Positions 1 to 6,045 are shown, numbered from the stretch's first letter. The stretch is DNA of 6,784 nucleotides from an uncultured Eubacteriaceae bacterium (GCA_945938055.1 CAMEUH010000133.1:1-6784), one strand, 5' to 3'. Numbers and translations are program-made. Notes: generated by a model from the letters alone, not told the origin.

Positions 1-302
1 ACACCGCCCGTTATGCAGGCAAAAATCAGTGAGGCACGAAAAATCCTTCTGGTATTCTGATATTCCTTATTTGCAATCTTCGCCGAAATCATCTTGGAAA
101 CAGCCATTGGCAGTCCATAGGACGAAAGTACCAGTGCAATGTTATACACGTTAAATGCAACGGAATATACACCGTTCCCTTCATCCCCCACAATATTTGC
201 AAGCGGAATCCGGTAAATCATTCCGATAATCCGGACCAGAATTCCCGCAGCCGCAAGAATGGTTCCCTGCCTAAGCAGATTATTTTTTGTTTCCTGACTC
301 AT
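1..302 (-). CDS. Polysaccharide/lipid flippase of the MOP superfamily (SpoVB/MurJ-like), N-terminal part
   Basis: Partial gene. It starts at the ATG at 302-300 and stays open to the left edge, giving the first 100 residues of a protein usually near 450-550 aa. The start MSQETKNNLLRQGTILAAAG, followed by a hydrophobic helix ending in IIGMIYRIPLANIVGDEGNG (about residues 25-44) and a second helix with SSYGLPMAVSKMISAKIA (60-77), is the classic opening of oligosaccharide/SpoVB/MurJ-type exporters in the MOP superfamily. Known members flip lipid-linked sugars or peptidoglycan precursors across the membrane. The stop of the upstream gene is only 5 nt away, so it is the fourth gene of the operon. 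Its ribosome site is weak (GAGTGA-like, inside the end of the upstream gene), which suggests translational coupling. The exact substrate cannot be told; a polymer made by the GT2 gene of the same operon is an inference. Confidence 0.85.
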   Translation of the reverse strand, partial: MSQETKNNLLRQGTILAAAGILVRIIGMIYRIPLANIVGDEGNGVYSVAFNVYNIALVLSSYGLPMAVSKMISAKIANKEYQNTRRIFRASLIFACITGG

Positions 303-307
303 TACTT

Positions 308-1429
308 TCACTCACTCTCTAATATAAAATCCGCCAGATACCAGGCGCCCTCTTTCTTGATGTACATGCACCGGATACGTGTATCATAATGGATACTTCT
401 GCTGGTGCGGTAAAATACATTGAGTGTATAACCAACCTCACAGCTAAAGCAGTCATCTGCATAGCGAACGAAGTTACCAATTTCCTCATTGGTAAACGTA
501 TACGTATATTCCTCATTCCACAAATACGCCCAGATTGCCGGAATGTTGCTGACATATTCTGCCGCTTTTCCAACCATATAGCTTTTTAGTGCTCCAAGGC
601 TTCCCTTATTGATAATATATGCACCATACTCATGTGCCATGGACAGGATACGGTTCCCCGCTTCTTCCTTAAGCCCTTCATCCGTGTCAAAATCATAAGC
701 AATCGTATATCCGTCATCCGAAATCTCCCGGATATAATCTCCCGATACCTGAATCTGAGGAATCTGAATCAGATTGCGAAGAGTATATACTTTATATTCC
801 GGAACCCATTTTACATAATCCGCCAGATTGTCCGTCATATCCACAGGCAGGGTCTCTTTCCGATATTTTTCATCAATGACAATACCGTTAACCGTAACCA
901 CGGCACTGCCCGGTACCTTTATGGAAATCTCATTCCGCTCCGGACCATATCCGTCAAAAGTAACTTTTGTCATGTCCCAGATGGAAAATCCATGTTTATT
1001 CTTCCCAATTTCAGATAGTTCAGCCACCGCAAGAACATCTTCTCCCGCATAAATTTCATATACCGGTGTTGCATTTGTATATCTTCCCGTCAGCTTCCGA
1101 AAAGACAGTTCCTTCTGTGAGACCATCTGAACAAAGGCATCCTTAACACTTTCCGTGGTATCATATTCATTCATCGTGACCGGATACATATCCAGAAGAT
1201 TTTCCAGTCTTCCCGGTTCAAACTCCACAAGAAACTTCTCCATGTTCACATCCGGCATTCCTGCCTCATAATCAATCAGAAGATTCCAGACAAAATAAAG
1301 TCCCAAAGTAATCAAAAGAATCAGAAGGGACGCATAAACCATCAGGAACGAAGCAAATCCGCTGATACGAAATCCTTTTCGCTTTCCATTTCCGTTATCG
1401 TTGCTCTCTTTCTTATTCCTTCCTGTCAT
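308..1429 (-). CDS. Unrecognised single-pass membrane protein with large extracytoplasmic part
   Basis: A 373-residue protein that I do not recognise. The N-terminus is polar and basic (MTGRNKKESNDNGNGKRKG), followed by one hydrophobic helix at about residues 26-50, so the remaining ~320 residues should lie outside the membrane. Residues 58-160 and 255-373 look like alpha/beta folds. The C-terminal stretch (about 330-370), with alternating strands and the ending KKEGAWYLADFILESE, resembles the last strands of NTF2-like domains. A central VTVNGIVID strand turn (178-186) recalls the VNG motif of TcaA/YvbJ-type cell-wall proteins. Both resemblances are weak. The start is the ATG at 1429, with an AGGGGGTGA site 7 nt upstream that lies inside the last codons of the glycosidase gene. 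The two genes overlap by 4 nt (ATGA), so translation is probably coupled. A partner role in surface-glycan assembly is inferred only from its position. Confidence 0.85.
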   Translation of the reverse strand: MTGRNKKESNDNGNGKRKGFRISGFASFLMVYASLLILLITLGLYFVWNLLIDYEAGMPDVNMEKFLVEFEPGRLENLLDMYPVTMNEYDTTESVKDAFVQMVSQKELSFRKLTGRYTNATPVYEIYAGEDVLAVAELSEIGKNKHGFSIWDMTKVTFDGYGPERNEISIKVPGSAVVTVNGIVIDEKYRKETLPVDMTDNLADYVKWVPEYKVYTLRNLIQIPQIQVSGDYIREISDDGYTIAYDFDTDEGLKEEAGNRILSMAHEYGAYIINKGSLGALKSYMVGKAAEYVSNIPAIWAYLWNEEYTYTFTNEEIGNFVRYADDCFSCEVGYTLNVFYRTSRSIHYDTRIRCMYIKKEGAWYLADFILESE

Positions 1430-2451
1430 TGATTTTCACCCCCTACCAGAAATGCCGTCGGGCACTCTCTTGCACCCCAAGGAGAATACGGGTGGTTAAT
1501 GATTTCCCCATTATAACACATCTGGGTTGACGTTCCCCCATCCATTGTGGAAGCATTTACTGCACCATATTCATTCATGATATACATAAGGTCGGAAAAG
1601 GAGGCTCCCAGACTATTTGCCTGACGCCCGTCAACTGCAAGCAGAAGTACTGCCCCATCTGCCCTTTGTCCGATTGCCGTGCGGGGATTTAATCCGCCTC
1701 CCACACCGGAAACGTCCTGTAATTCTCCGTTAATAATAAGAAACGGTCCAATATTACTGTTAATGTTAACGCAGTCACGGATTCCCATGTCCAGTGCCTG
1801 CTGTCCGGTCATGTTTCCCACAACCAGCACGTTATCCTTCGTAAATCCGGTTACATGATAATTTCCCTCCGGCGCACCATATACCAGTTTTCCTTCGGAA
1901 ATAACCAGTCCAACCGGCTTTGCCGTACTTGTCACATCACCATCCACAAATTCACCGCCATTAATTCCGGCAACCGCTTCATATCGCTTGCACATGGCAT
2001 CTACCTTCTGACCATCCCCGTCGCCAAAGACCGGAACCGTTCCCACAAATACTCTGGAAGGATCTTTTACAATCATCAGTTTTCCGTTATACGTTGCGCC
2101 CTTAATATCAATAACCTCAATCGGCATGGTCTCACTCTCATCACTGCCGGTTAACTCGGTTCCATCCTTTGAACCTACATTCACCATGTTGGTATCCGTA
2201 ATTGTGGTTGCCTCCTTAATGGAATTATTTTCCGTAATCCTCAAAATTTCCTCTTCGGTATAAAACCACTCTGCCAGAAATCCAATTGCACTTGTCTCAC
2301 GCACGGACATTACAAAAAGCTCACCTGCTTTTTTTGACGGACCATATACCAGTACACACATCAGGGCATATATTCCACCCACCAGAATCACCAGGGTAAC
2401 CAGAAATGTCACCAATATTCTTCCAAGCCATTTTCCAATTTTCTTTGCCAT
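1426..2451 (-). CDS. Membrane-anchored phosphodiester glycosidase family protein (NAGPA domain)
   Basis: 341 residues. A basic N-terminus and one membrane helix (about 11-36) are followed by a low-complexity linker (70-108) and an extracytoplasmic NAGPA/DUF2233-type domain to the end. Family hallmarks are present in order: AGINGGEF (161-168), GPFLIINGE (235-243), NPRTAIGQ (255-262), LLAVDGRQ (270-277) and MDGGTSTQM (303-311). The human relative NAGPA removes GlcNAc from a phosphodiester. Bacterial relatives are thought to act on phosphodiester-linked sugars in exopolysaccharide or wall polymers, so trimming of the surface glycan made by this operon is a reasonable inference. The start is uncertain: the ATG at 2451 (AAAGG 11 nt upstream) is used here, but a TTG at 2460 with GAAGGG 9 nt upstream would add three residues. 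It lies 24 nt after the GT2 gene and overlaps the next gene by 4 nt. Confidence 0.93.
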   Translation of the reverse strand: MAKKIGKWLGRILVTFLVTLVILVGGIYALMCVLVYGPSKKAGELFVMSVRETSAIGFLAEWFYTEEEILRITENNSIKEATTITDTNMVNVGSKDGTELTGSDESETMPIEVIDIKGATYNGKLMIVKDPSRVFVGTVPVFGDGDGQKVDAMCKRYEAVAGINGGEFVDGDVTSTAKPVGLVISEGKLVYGAPEGNYHVTGFTKDNVLVVGNMTGQQALDMGIRDCVNINSNIGPFLIINGELQDVSGVGGGLNPRTAIGQRADGAVLLLAVDGRQANSLGASFSDLMYIMNEYGAVNASTMDGGTSTQMCYNGEIINHPYSPWGARECPTAFLVGGENQ

Positions 2452-2475
2452 TGAAACCAAAACCTTTAACCCTTC

Positions 2476-3525
2476 TTATTTCTTAAAAACCCACGCCCTT
2501 TGAATCTGAAAGCTAATCAGAAACAAAACCGTGTCGACAACGGCTTTTCCCACAACCGTCAGGAAGCTTCCCGTCAGGAATAACTTCTTTATGGCATATA
2601 CCAGTGCAAAAGACACCATCATCTGTAACACACATAATATGTAATAGCGCACAATCGTCGTGGACGCCTTATCCTTCGATTCAAAAACCGCCCTGCGGTT
2701 AAAATTATAATTATAAAAAGAGGACACTACCCTTGCCAGGACCGTGGAAATCAGAATACAAAGTTTTTCCCCAAGTCCTGCCGTCAACATCTGTAATAGT
2801 GCAAATAGTCCCAAGTCCAGAAGGCAGGAAGACAGGGAGCCAAATAAGAATTTAAAAATAATCCCGTAAATTTTAATGGAATCCCTGATTGGATGAAAAT
2901 GTGTTGTTGCATTTTCATCAATATACACTGTCTGAATCGGGACTTCCACATAAGAAATTCCCAGTTTTTTAAAAGTCAGAAGCATGTTCGTCTCGTACTC
3001 AAAACGTTCCCCCGACACTTCGCACATTTCCTTTAACCAAGCAAAAGGAATTGCCCGAAGACCGGTCTGTGTATCCGAAATCTTCATTCCACAGGCAAAA
3101 CGAAATACAAAGCTTGTCATGTGATTGCCAAAACGACTCTTAAACGGAACATCCTTTCCGCTAAAATCACGCACGCCAAGGATGACTGCATCCTTTTCTT
3201 CCTGCATTTTTTGTGCACATGCCAGAATATCCTGTGCCCGGTGCTGATTATCCCCATCAACGGTCACCACACCATCAATCTCTTTTCTGTGAAGAAGACA
3301 ATACTCAAATGCCGTCTTTAATGCCCTTCCCTTTCCCCTGTTCACCTCATGGGTGAGAACGGTACATTCAGCAAGCTTCCCGGCTTCCAAAAACGGTTCT
3401 GCATGCTCTTTATCGCTTCCATCATTTACAATGATGATATCCTTAAATCCGGTTTCAATGAGCGAATGCACCACAAGCATCAGCTTCTCATCCGGATTTA
3501 GAGACGGAATAATGATACTGACCAA
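2476..3525 (-). CDS. Glycosyltransferase family 2 fused to a GtrA-like membrane domain
   Basis: 349 residues in two parts. Residues 1-215 are a GT-A fold GT2 enzyme of the dolichyl/polyprenyl-phosphate sugar synthase type. It carries IIPSLNP at the N-terminus, VNDGSD (33-38), NRGKGRAL (62-69), the metal-binding DGDNQH (90-95), DTQTGLRA (151-158) and GERFEYE (172-178). Residues 221-349 form four hydrophobic helices with the GtrA/DPMS signature NYNFNRRAVF (272-281) and a second FQIQRAWVF at the C-terminus. Known relatives transfer a sugar from a nucleotide donor to undecaprenyl phosphate at the inner face of the membrane, and GtrA domains are thought to help flip the product. The start is a TTG at 3525, fixed by AAAGGAGG 7 nt upstream; there is no in-frame ATG nearby. 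It is first in the operon with the glycosidase, the unknown membrane protein and the flippase. The sugar cannot be told. Confidence 0.95.
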   Translation of the reverse strand: MVSIIIPSLNPDEKLMLVVHSLIETGFKDIIIVNDGSDKEHAEPFLEAGKLAECTVLTHEVNRGKGRALKTAFEYCLLHRKEIDGVVTVDGDNQHRAQDILACAQKMQEEKDAVILGVRDFSGKDVPFKSRFGNHMTSFVFRFACGMKISDTQTGLRAIPFAWLKEMCEVSGERFEYETNMLLTFKKLGISYVEVPIQTVYIDENATTHFHPIRDSIKIYGIIFKFLFGSLSSCLLDLGLFALLQMLTAGLGEKLCILISTVLARVVSSFYNYNFNRRAVFESKDKASTTIVRYYILCVLQMMVSFALVYAIKKLFLTGSFLTVVGKAVVDTVLFLISFQIQRAWVFKK

Positions 3526-3532
3526 ATGAAAT

Positions 3533-3540
3533 CCTCCTTT
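3533..3540 (-). promoter_or_regulatory. Ribosome binding site fixing the TTG start of the GT2 gene
   Basis: AAAGGAGG on the minus strand, 7 nt before the TTG at 3525-3523. This near-perfect anti-16S match and spacing supports the TTG start, since no ATG or GTG fits in frame. Confidence 0.85.
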
Positions 3541-3546
3541 TCATAT

Positions 3547-3574
3547 TTTATACTCTCCAAAAGTTTATGGACAA
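3547..3574 (-). promoter_or_regulatory. Possible second, leader-proximal promoter of the GT2 operon
   Basis: TTGTCC (3574-3569), a 16-nt spacer, then TATAAA (3552-3547). The boxes match sigma-A consensus at 4/6 and 5/6. A transcript would begin just ahead of the AAAGGAGG site and leave a very short leader. It may simply be AT-rich leader sequence; the promoter upstream at 3599-3627 is the better candidate. Confidence 0.3.
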
Positions 3575-3598
3575 AACTCCACAAACATTCCTTTTTTC

Positions 3599-3627
3599 AT
3601 TATAGCATTATCTTCCATTGGATAAAA
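3599..3627 (-). promoter_or_regulatory. Sigma-A-type extended -10 promoter for the GT2 operon
   Basis: On the minus strand the sequence reads TGCTATAATG, a perfect TATAAT -10 (3604-3599) with the TGn extension. The -35 candidate 17 nt upstream is poor (TTTTAT, 3627-3622), which is usual for extended -10 promoters. It lies about 75 nt upstream of the TTG start of the GT2 gene and faces away from the plus-strand Cys-rich gene. Confidence 0.6.
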
Positions 3628-3638
3628 GTTTTTCTTTC

Positions 3639-3671
3639 TTGAAAATACATTTTTCTGGTAACTTATACAAA
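3639..3671 (+). promoter_or_regulatory. Possible promoter of the Cys/Gly-rich gene
   Basis: The 3645-3717 leader must hold the start site of the plus-strand gene, but no clean sigma-A promoter is visible. TTGAAA (3639-3644) is followed by TATACA (3664-3669) at an over-long 19-nt spacing. An alternative reading is a mother-cell sporulation (SigE-like) -10, TATACAAA (3664-3671), with ATACATT (3645-3651) 12 nt upstream, slightly short of the usual spacing. Neither is convincing alone. Confidence 0.25.
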
Positions 3672-3717
3672 CCCTTATGAATACTATTAAGTGTAAACAT
3701 TATTTGGAGGTTACCTT

Positions 3718-4005
3718 ATGAGTGACTTATCAGCAACATCCTGCGGATGCGGATGTGATAACGATTGCAGATGTGGTGGCTGCGGTTCAGGATTATTTAA
3801 TTGTGGAGGCAATAATTCCTGTATCTGGATTATCCTTCTTCTGATCTTCTGCGGCGGCTGCGGTAACGGAAGCAGCATCTTTGGCAGAAGCGGATGTGGA
3901 TGTGACAACGGCAATAACTGCTGCAGCATTATCATCCTGCTTATCATTCTCAGCTTCTTCTGCAATGGAAATTGCAACGGCTGTGACAATGGCTGCGGAT
4001 GCTAA
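3718..4005 (+). CDS. Cys/Gly-rich small protein with two hydrophobic cores (high-cysteine, possible spore-surface type)
   Basis: 95 residues with 19 cysteines (20%) and very high Gly and Asn content. It starts at the ATG at 3718, with GGAGG 7 nt upstream. Two modules are visible. Module 1 (about 8-51) has a SCGCGCDNDCRCGGCG head, the hydrophobic CIWIILLLIF (35-44) and a CGGCGNG tail. Module 2 (about 58-95) has an SGCGCDNGNNCC head, the hydrophobic SIIILLIILSFF (70-81) and a CNGNCNGCDNGCGC tail. It has no signal peptide. Such proteins occur in Clostridia, often under the odd database name 'chorion class high-cysteine protein'; their function is unknown to me. Disulfide cross-linking in a spore coat or crust, or metal binding, are guesses from composition. 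It is followed directly by a hairpin and a terminator, so it is probably transcribed alone. The opposite-strand Pro/Leu-rich frame is a shadow. Confidence 0.85.
   Translation: MSDLSATSCGCGCDNDCRCGGCGSGLFNCGGNNSCIWIILLLIFCGGCGNGSSIFGRSGCGCDNGNNCCSIIILLIILSFFCNGNCNGCDNGCGC
3743..3910 (+). repeat. Internal 21-bp direct repeat inside the Cys-rich gene
   Basis: Copies at 3743-3763 and 3890-3910 match at 19 of 21 bases. Both encode CG-CDN-type heads and sit 147 bp (49 codons) apart, so the reading frame is kept. A shuffled third copy of the same words (TGTGACAATGG, then GCGGATGC) lies at the 3' end. The pattern supports growth of the gene by internal duplication. Confidence 0.75.
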
Positions 4006-4022
4006 TTAGATGACAATCTAAT
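4005..4022 (+). other. Perfect 7-bp hairpin at the stop of the Cys-rich gene
   Basis: ATTAGAT, loop GACA, ATCTAAT. The first base of the left arm is the last base of the TAA stop codon. There is no T-run after it, so it is not itself a terminator. It could stabilise the mRNA 3' end or be a protein site. Confidence 0.5.
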
Positions 4023-4029
4023 CTTCCGG

Positions 4030-4064
4030 AAAAAGGCTGTCATGCTCCGGCATGGCAGCTTTTT
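4030..4064 (+). terminator. Rho-independent terminator after the Cys-rich gene
   Basis: The stem GCTGTCATGC (4036-4045) pairs with GCATGGCAGC (4050-4059), with one G-U pair and a TCCG loop. TTTTT follows at 4060-4064. AAAAA at 4030-4034 lengthens the stem and makes it nearly symmetrical, but no minus-strand gene ends here. It separates the Cys-rich gene from the next gene. Confidence 0.9.
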
Positions 4065-4066
4065 AT

Positions 4067-4094
4067 GCATATTATGAAAAGCTTGGCATATAAA
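4067..4094 (+). promoter_or_regulatory. Promoter candidate for the two small helical genes, sporulation-sigma-like
   Basis: GCATATT (4067-4073), 13 nt, then CATATAAA (4087-4094) resembles the SigE-type pattern (ATATT-like -35 and CATACAAT-like -10). The same bases can be read as sigma-A TGCATA, 17 nt, TATAAA, with a poor -35. It lies just after the terminator and about 28 nt before the ATG. The sigma factor cannot be settled by eye. Confidence 0.4.
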
Positions 4095-4122
4095 TGTCTT
4101 AAACACATCATAAAGGTTCTTC

Positions 4123-4716
4123 ATGGAAAAAAAGGAATTAATCGTCACCGAATTTGACATTGCCACCACCAGGGGTTCCACCCAGATTATCAAGGCCCTC
4201 ATCCCCTATCTGTCCCCTCATGAGCAGAAAATGATTGGAATCATGATCCGAATCTGGGAATTGATACAGACACTCCGATTTTTTGAAAAGCAGACCTTTC
4301 CCTCTGAAAAAAACACCGGTGGTCTGGACTTAAATCCTGAACTCATCCGCCATATCAAAAAATACTGCACGCCCGAAAGCCAGCATATGATCGACATGAT
4401 TTTGCAATTCATGAACATGTCCGAGCTGATGAACATCATGAACCTGTTTGATACAGAATCCTCTGCAGATACACCCGACTCAGGCAATCCGTTTCATAAC
4501 ATCATGAACATTTTTCAAACCATGAACCAGACAGGCATGGATATTTCCAAAAGGAATGATTCTGATGCAAATTCCTCCGGTGCAAATCAGGAAAACAAAA
4601 CAAGTAATTCCGTTCTTCCCGCATCTCTGATTCAATCCATGATGTCAGAAAAGCAGGAAAATCTCTATCAGGAATTCATGGATAAACTGGACCAGGATTT
4701 TAATGATTCGCCTTAA
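4123..4716 (+). CDS. Met-rich helical protein of unknown function
   Basis: 197 residues that I do not recognise. It starts at the ATG at 4123, with AAAGG 6 nt upstream. It is soluble and mostly helical: residues 20-54 and 72-110 are amphipathic helices rich in Met and Ile, 111-165 is a Ser/Asn/Asp-rich linker, and 166-191 is a last helix. A motif repeats inside it: LSPHEQKMIGIMIRI (30-44) and CTPESQHMIDMILQF (82-96). The next gene ends with a similar PENEKARVDMLINMM, so the two may be related or bind each other. There are no membrane helices or catalytic motifs, and only one cysteine. Position between a Cys/Gly-rich gene and a possible sporulation-type promoter hints at a role in spore formation; that is inference only. 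Confidence 0.85.
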   Translation: MEKKELIVTEFDIATTRGSTQIIKALIPYLSPHEQKMIGIMIRIWELIQTLRFFEKQTFPSEKNTGGLDLNPELIRHIKKYCTPESQHMIDMILQFMNMSELMNIMNLFDTESSADTPDSGNPFHNIMNIFQTMNQTGMDISKRNDSDANSSGANQENKTSNSVLPASLIQSMMSEKQENLYQEFMDKLDQDFNDSP

Positions 4717-4720
4717 CATA

Positions 4721-4744
4721 AATCGCTTATAAATTAATCGCTTA
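4721..4744 (+). repeat. Short tandem direct repeat between the two helical genes
   Basis: AATCGCTTA occurs at 4721-4729 and again at 4736-4744, a 15-bp period, in the 47-nt gap between the 197-aa and 76-aa genes. It could be a protein site or chance in AT-rich DNA. Confidence 0.4.
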
Positions 4745-4763
4745 AAGCAGAAAGGAGCCACCC

Positions 4764-4994
4764 ATGGAAATTGATGCAAAAAAAATGAAACTGATAAACG
4801 AATTTATCAGTCTTTCACAAGGGCGGAATGCGGATGAAATTCTTCCCCTTCTTCTTGCCATTTCAAAAAAATCCAAACAAATGGGTCTTACTTTCACCAA
4901 AGAAGAAACACTCACGCTTGTCAATCAGCTAAAAAACAATCTTCCTGAAAATGAAAAAGCACGGGTTGACATGCTTATCAACATGATGTTTTAA
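4764..4994 (+). CDS. Small helical protein of unknown function (76 aa)
   Basis: 76 residues starting at the ATG at 4764, with AGAAAGGAG 6 nt upstream, a strong site. The predicted layout is three short helices: 4-18, 23-40 (ADEILPLLLAISKKSKQMG) and 46-76, with FTKEE capping the third. The C-terminus (PENEKARVDMLINMMF) echoes the repeated motif of the 197-aa protein upstream. It has no cysteine, membrane segment or known motif. The 47-nt gap and shared strand make it the likely second gene of that operon. No strong plus-strand terminator follows; the hairpin at 5026-5056 carries only AAATTT on this strand, so it may end this transcript poorly. Confidence 0.85.
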   Translation: MEIDAKKMKLINEFISLSQGRNADEILPLLLAISKKSKQMGLTFTKEETLTLVNQLKNNLPENEKARVDMLINMMF

Positions 4995-5018
4995 AACCCT
5001 GCGCCGCAGCCACACACT

Positions 5019-5056
5019 AAAAAAAGCCACAAAAGCTCATATTCAGCTTTTGTGGC
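5019..5056 (-). terminator. Terminator of the bioY-DUF1284 operon, overlapping the coding end
   Basis: A perfect 12-bp stem (5056-5045 with 5037-5026) and a 7-nt loop, followed on the minus strand by seven T (5025-5019). The first arm spans the last codons (CHKS reading) and touches the TGA stop at 5045-5043, so the coding end doubles as terminator stem. On the plus strand only AAATTT follows, so it is mainly a minus-strand terminator between converging genes. Confidence 0.9.
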
Positions 5057-5468
5057 AAATTTCTGCCCACTGGCACGCTCCACAGATTTCTTTTATTTTC
5101 TGTGGTTTCATAATAAATTCTTCTATTTTTTCCTGAAAATCTCCATAAGGAATCTTCATTCCAGCCCTAAGTCCAGTCGCATTCAACACTGCTGCATCAT
5201 ATCCCATGACCTTATCCCGGCTGATACAGCTTCCGTCTTTATAATTCGGGCATTGTGCGCAAATCACATCCCCACCATTCCACAGCAGGACCGGTGTATC
5301 TTCCTGTAGTGTTTCCATGACATTTGTCATGTTTTTTACAAATTCCGCACTGTATCCTTTTCCTTCAAAATGCCTCATGCATAATCCGTGATGGGGTCTT
5401 ATCCGAACTATCCCGCTCTCATTTTCCGATGGGACATCTACGGAAACATTCTTATCACTAGTGGACAA
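5043..5468 (-). CDS. DUF1284 cysteine-rich protein
   Basis: 141 residues from the TTG at 5468. From about residue 21 it matches the DUF1284 pattern: IRPHHGLCMRHFEGKGYS at the front, then WNGGDVICAQCP with CxxC at 70/73 and C81, and a C-terminal CGACQWAEIC (C129, C132, C138). Seven cysteines in CxxC groups plus the His pair suggest an iron-sulfur or zinc site. The family has no established function that I know of. The start is uncertain: no ATG fits in frame upstream of the domain. TTG 5468 has GAGAGGAG 11 nt upstream and overlaps bioY by 11 nt; a TTG at 5507 would add 13 residues but has no good ribosome site. It is read with bioY and ends in a strong terminator, so it should share biotin-linked control. 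Confidence 0.85.
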   Translation of the reverse strand: MSTSDKNVSVDVPSENESGIVRIRPHHGLCMRHFEGKGYSAEFVKNMTNVMETLQEDTPVLLWNGGDVICAQCPNYKDGSCISRDKVMGYDAAVLNATGLRAGMKIPYGDFQEKIEEFIMKPQKIKEICGACQWAEICHKS

Positions 5469-6045
5469 ATCGTCCCACTCTCCTCTCAAGGAGAATTGCC
5501 AGCGCAATCTTACATAAATCCGGAATAATAAATGGAATCACACACCAGGAAAGCGCCGTCATAATGCCAACCGCCGACTTCGTTGATGTATACACATAGA
5601 TAAACCATACCGTACCAAACGCATAACACGCCACAAGTCCCAATACCATGGCAGCCGCCATAACCCATATTTTCTTTCCGAATGCCTTTATAATTCCTCC
5701 GCTAATCAGTGCCGTAAATAAAAATCCGATAATATAGCCGCCGGTTGTTCCAAGCAATGTACCAAATCCGCCGCTAAATCCTGCAAATACCGGAACTCCC
5801 ACTGCGCCCAGAATGATGTACACCAGAACAGCTATCGTTCCCCTCTTCATTCCAAGAATTGCCACGGTTGCAAATACTGCAAAAGTCTGCAGTGTGAACG
5901 GCACGGTTGTCGGAATATTAATCCAGGAACACACCGCCATCAATGCCACAAACATCCCAATGTATGCCAGGTCCAGCGTCTTCCATTTTTCTTTTCTGCT
6001 TTCATTTGCTGTTTCAACACGCATTTCTTTTGTCATTTCACTCAT
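5458..6045 (-). CDS. bioY: BioY, substrate-binding (S) component of the biotin ECF transporter
   Basis: 195 residues, the normal length for BioY. After a charged N-terminus (1-24) come six hydrophobic segments. Family marks include VPFTLQTFAV (48-57), GAVGVPVFAGFSGGFG (80-95) leading into LLGTTGGYIIGF, GTVWFIY (144-150) and PDLCKI (175-180). BioY binds biotin in the membrane and works alone or with the ECF ATPases (EcfA/A') and EcfT; those genes are not in this window, as is usual where the ECF module is shared. The start is taken as the ATG at 6045, with AGAGG 9 nt upstream; a TTG at 6048 directly before it is possible. It is expressed from the promoter at 6078-6106 and controlled by the BirA-type operator that covers the -35. 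The DUF1284 gene overlaps its 3' end. Confidence 0.96.
   Translation of the reverse strand: MSEMTKEMRVETANESRKEKWKTLDLAYIGMFVALMAVCSWINIPTTVPFTLQTFAVFATVAILGMKRGTIAVLVYIILGAVGVPVFAGFSGGFGTLLGTTGGYIIGFLFTALISGGIIKAFGKKIWVMAAAMVLGLVACYAFGTVWFIYVYTSTKSAVGIMTALSWCVIPFIIPDLCKIALAILLERRVGRFVH

Noticed and set aside
632..1018. Plus-strand open frame of 128 codons
   Set aside because: Lies wholly antisense to the 373-aa membrane protein gene, with no ribosome site and no recognisable protein.
3743..3910. Repeated words as a possible CRISPR or satellite array
   Set aside because: Only two good copies, inside a coding frame and in codon phase; this is protein-level repetition.
3711..3989. Minus-strand Pro/Leu/Gln-rich open frame
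   Set aside because: Shadow of the Gly/Cys codons of the plus-strand gene, which has a proper ribosome site and terminator.
4218..4487. Minus-strand open frame of 89 codons
   Set aside because: Antisense to the 197-aa gene; no ribosome site and no support beyond being open.
5052..5309. Plus-strand open frame of 85 codons
   Set aside because: Antisense to the DUF1284 gene, whose cysteine motifs show which strand codes.
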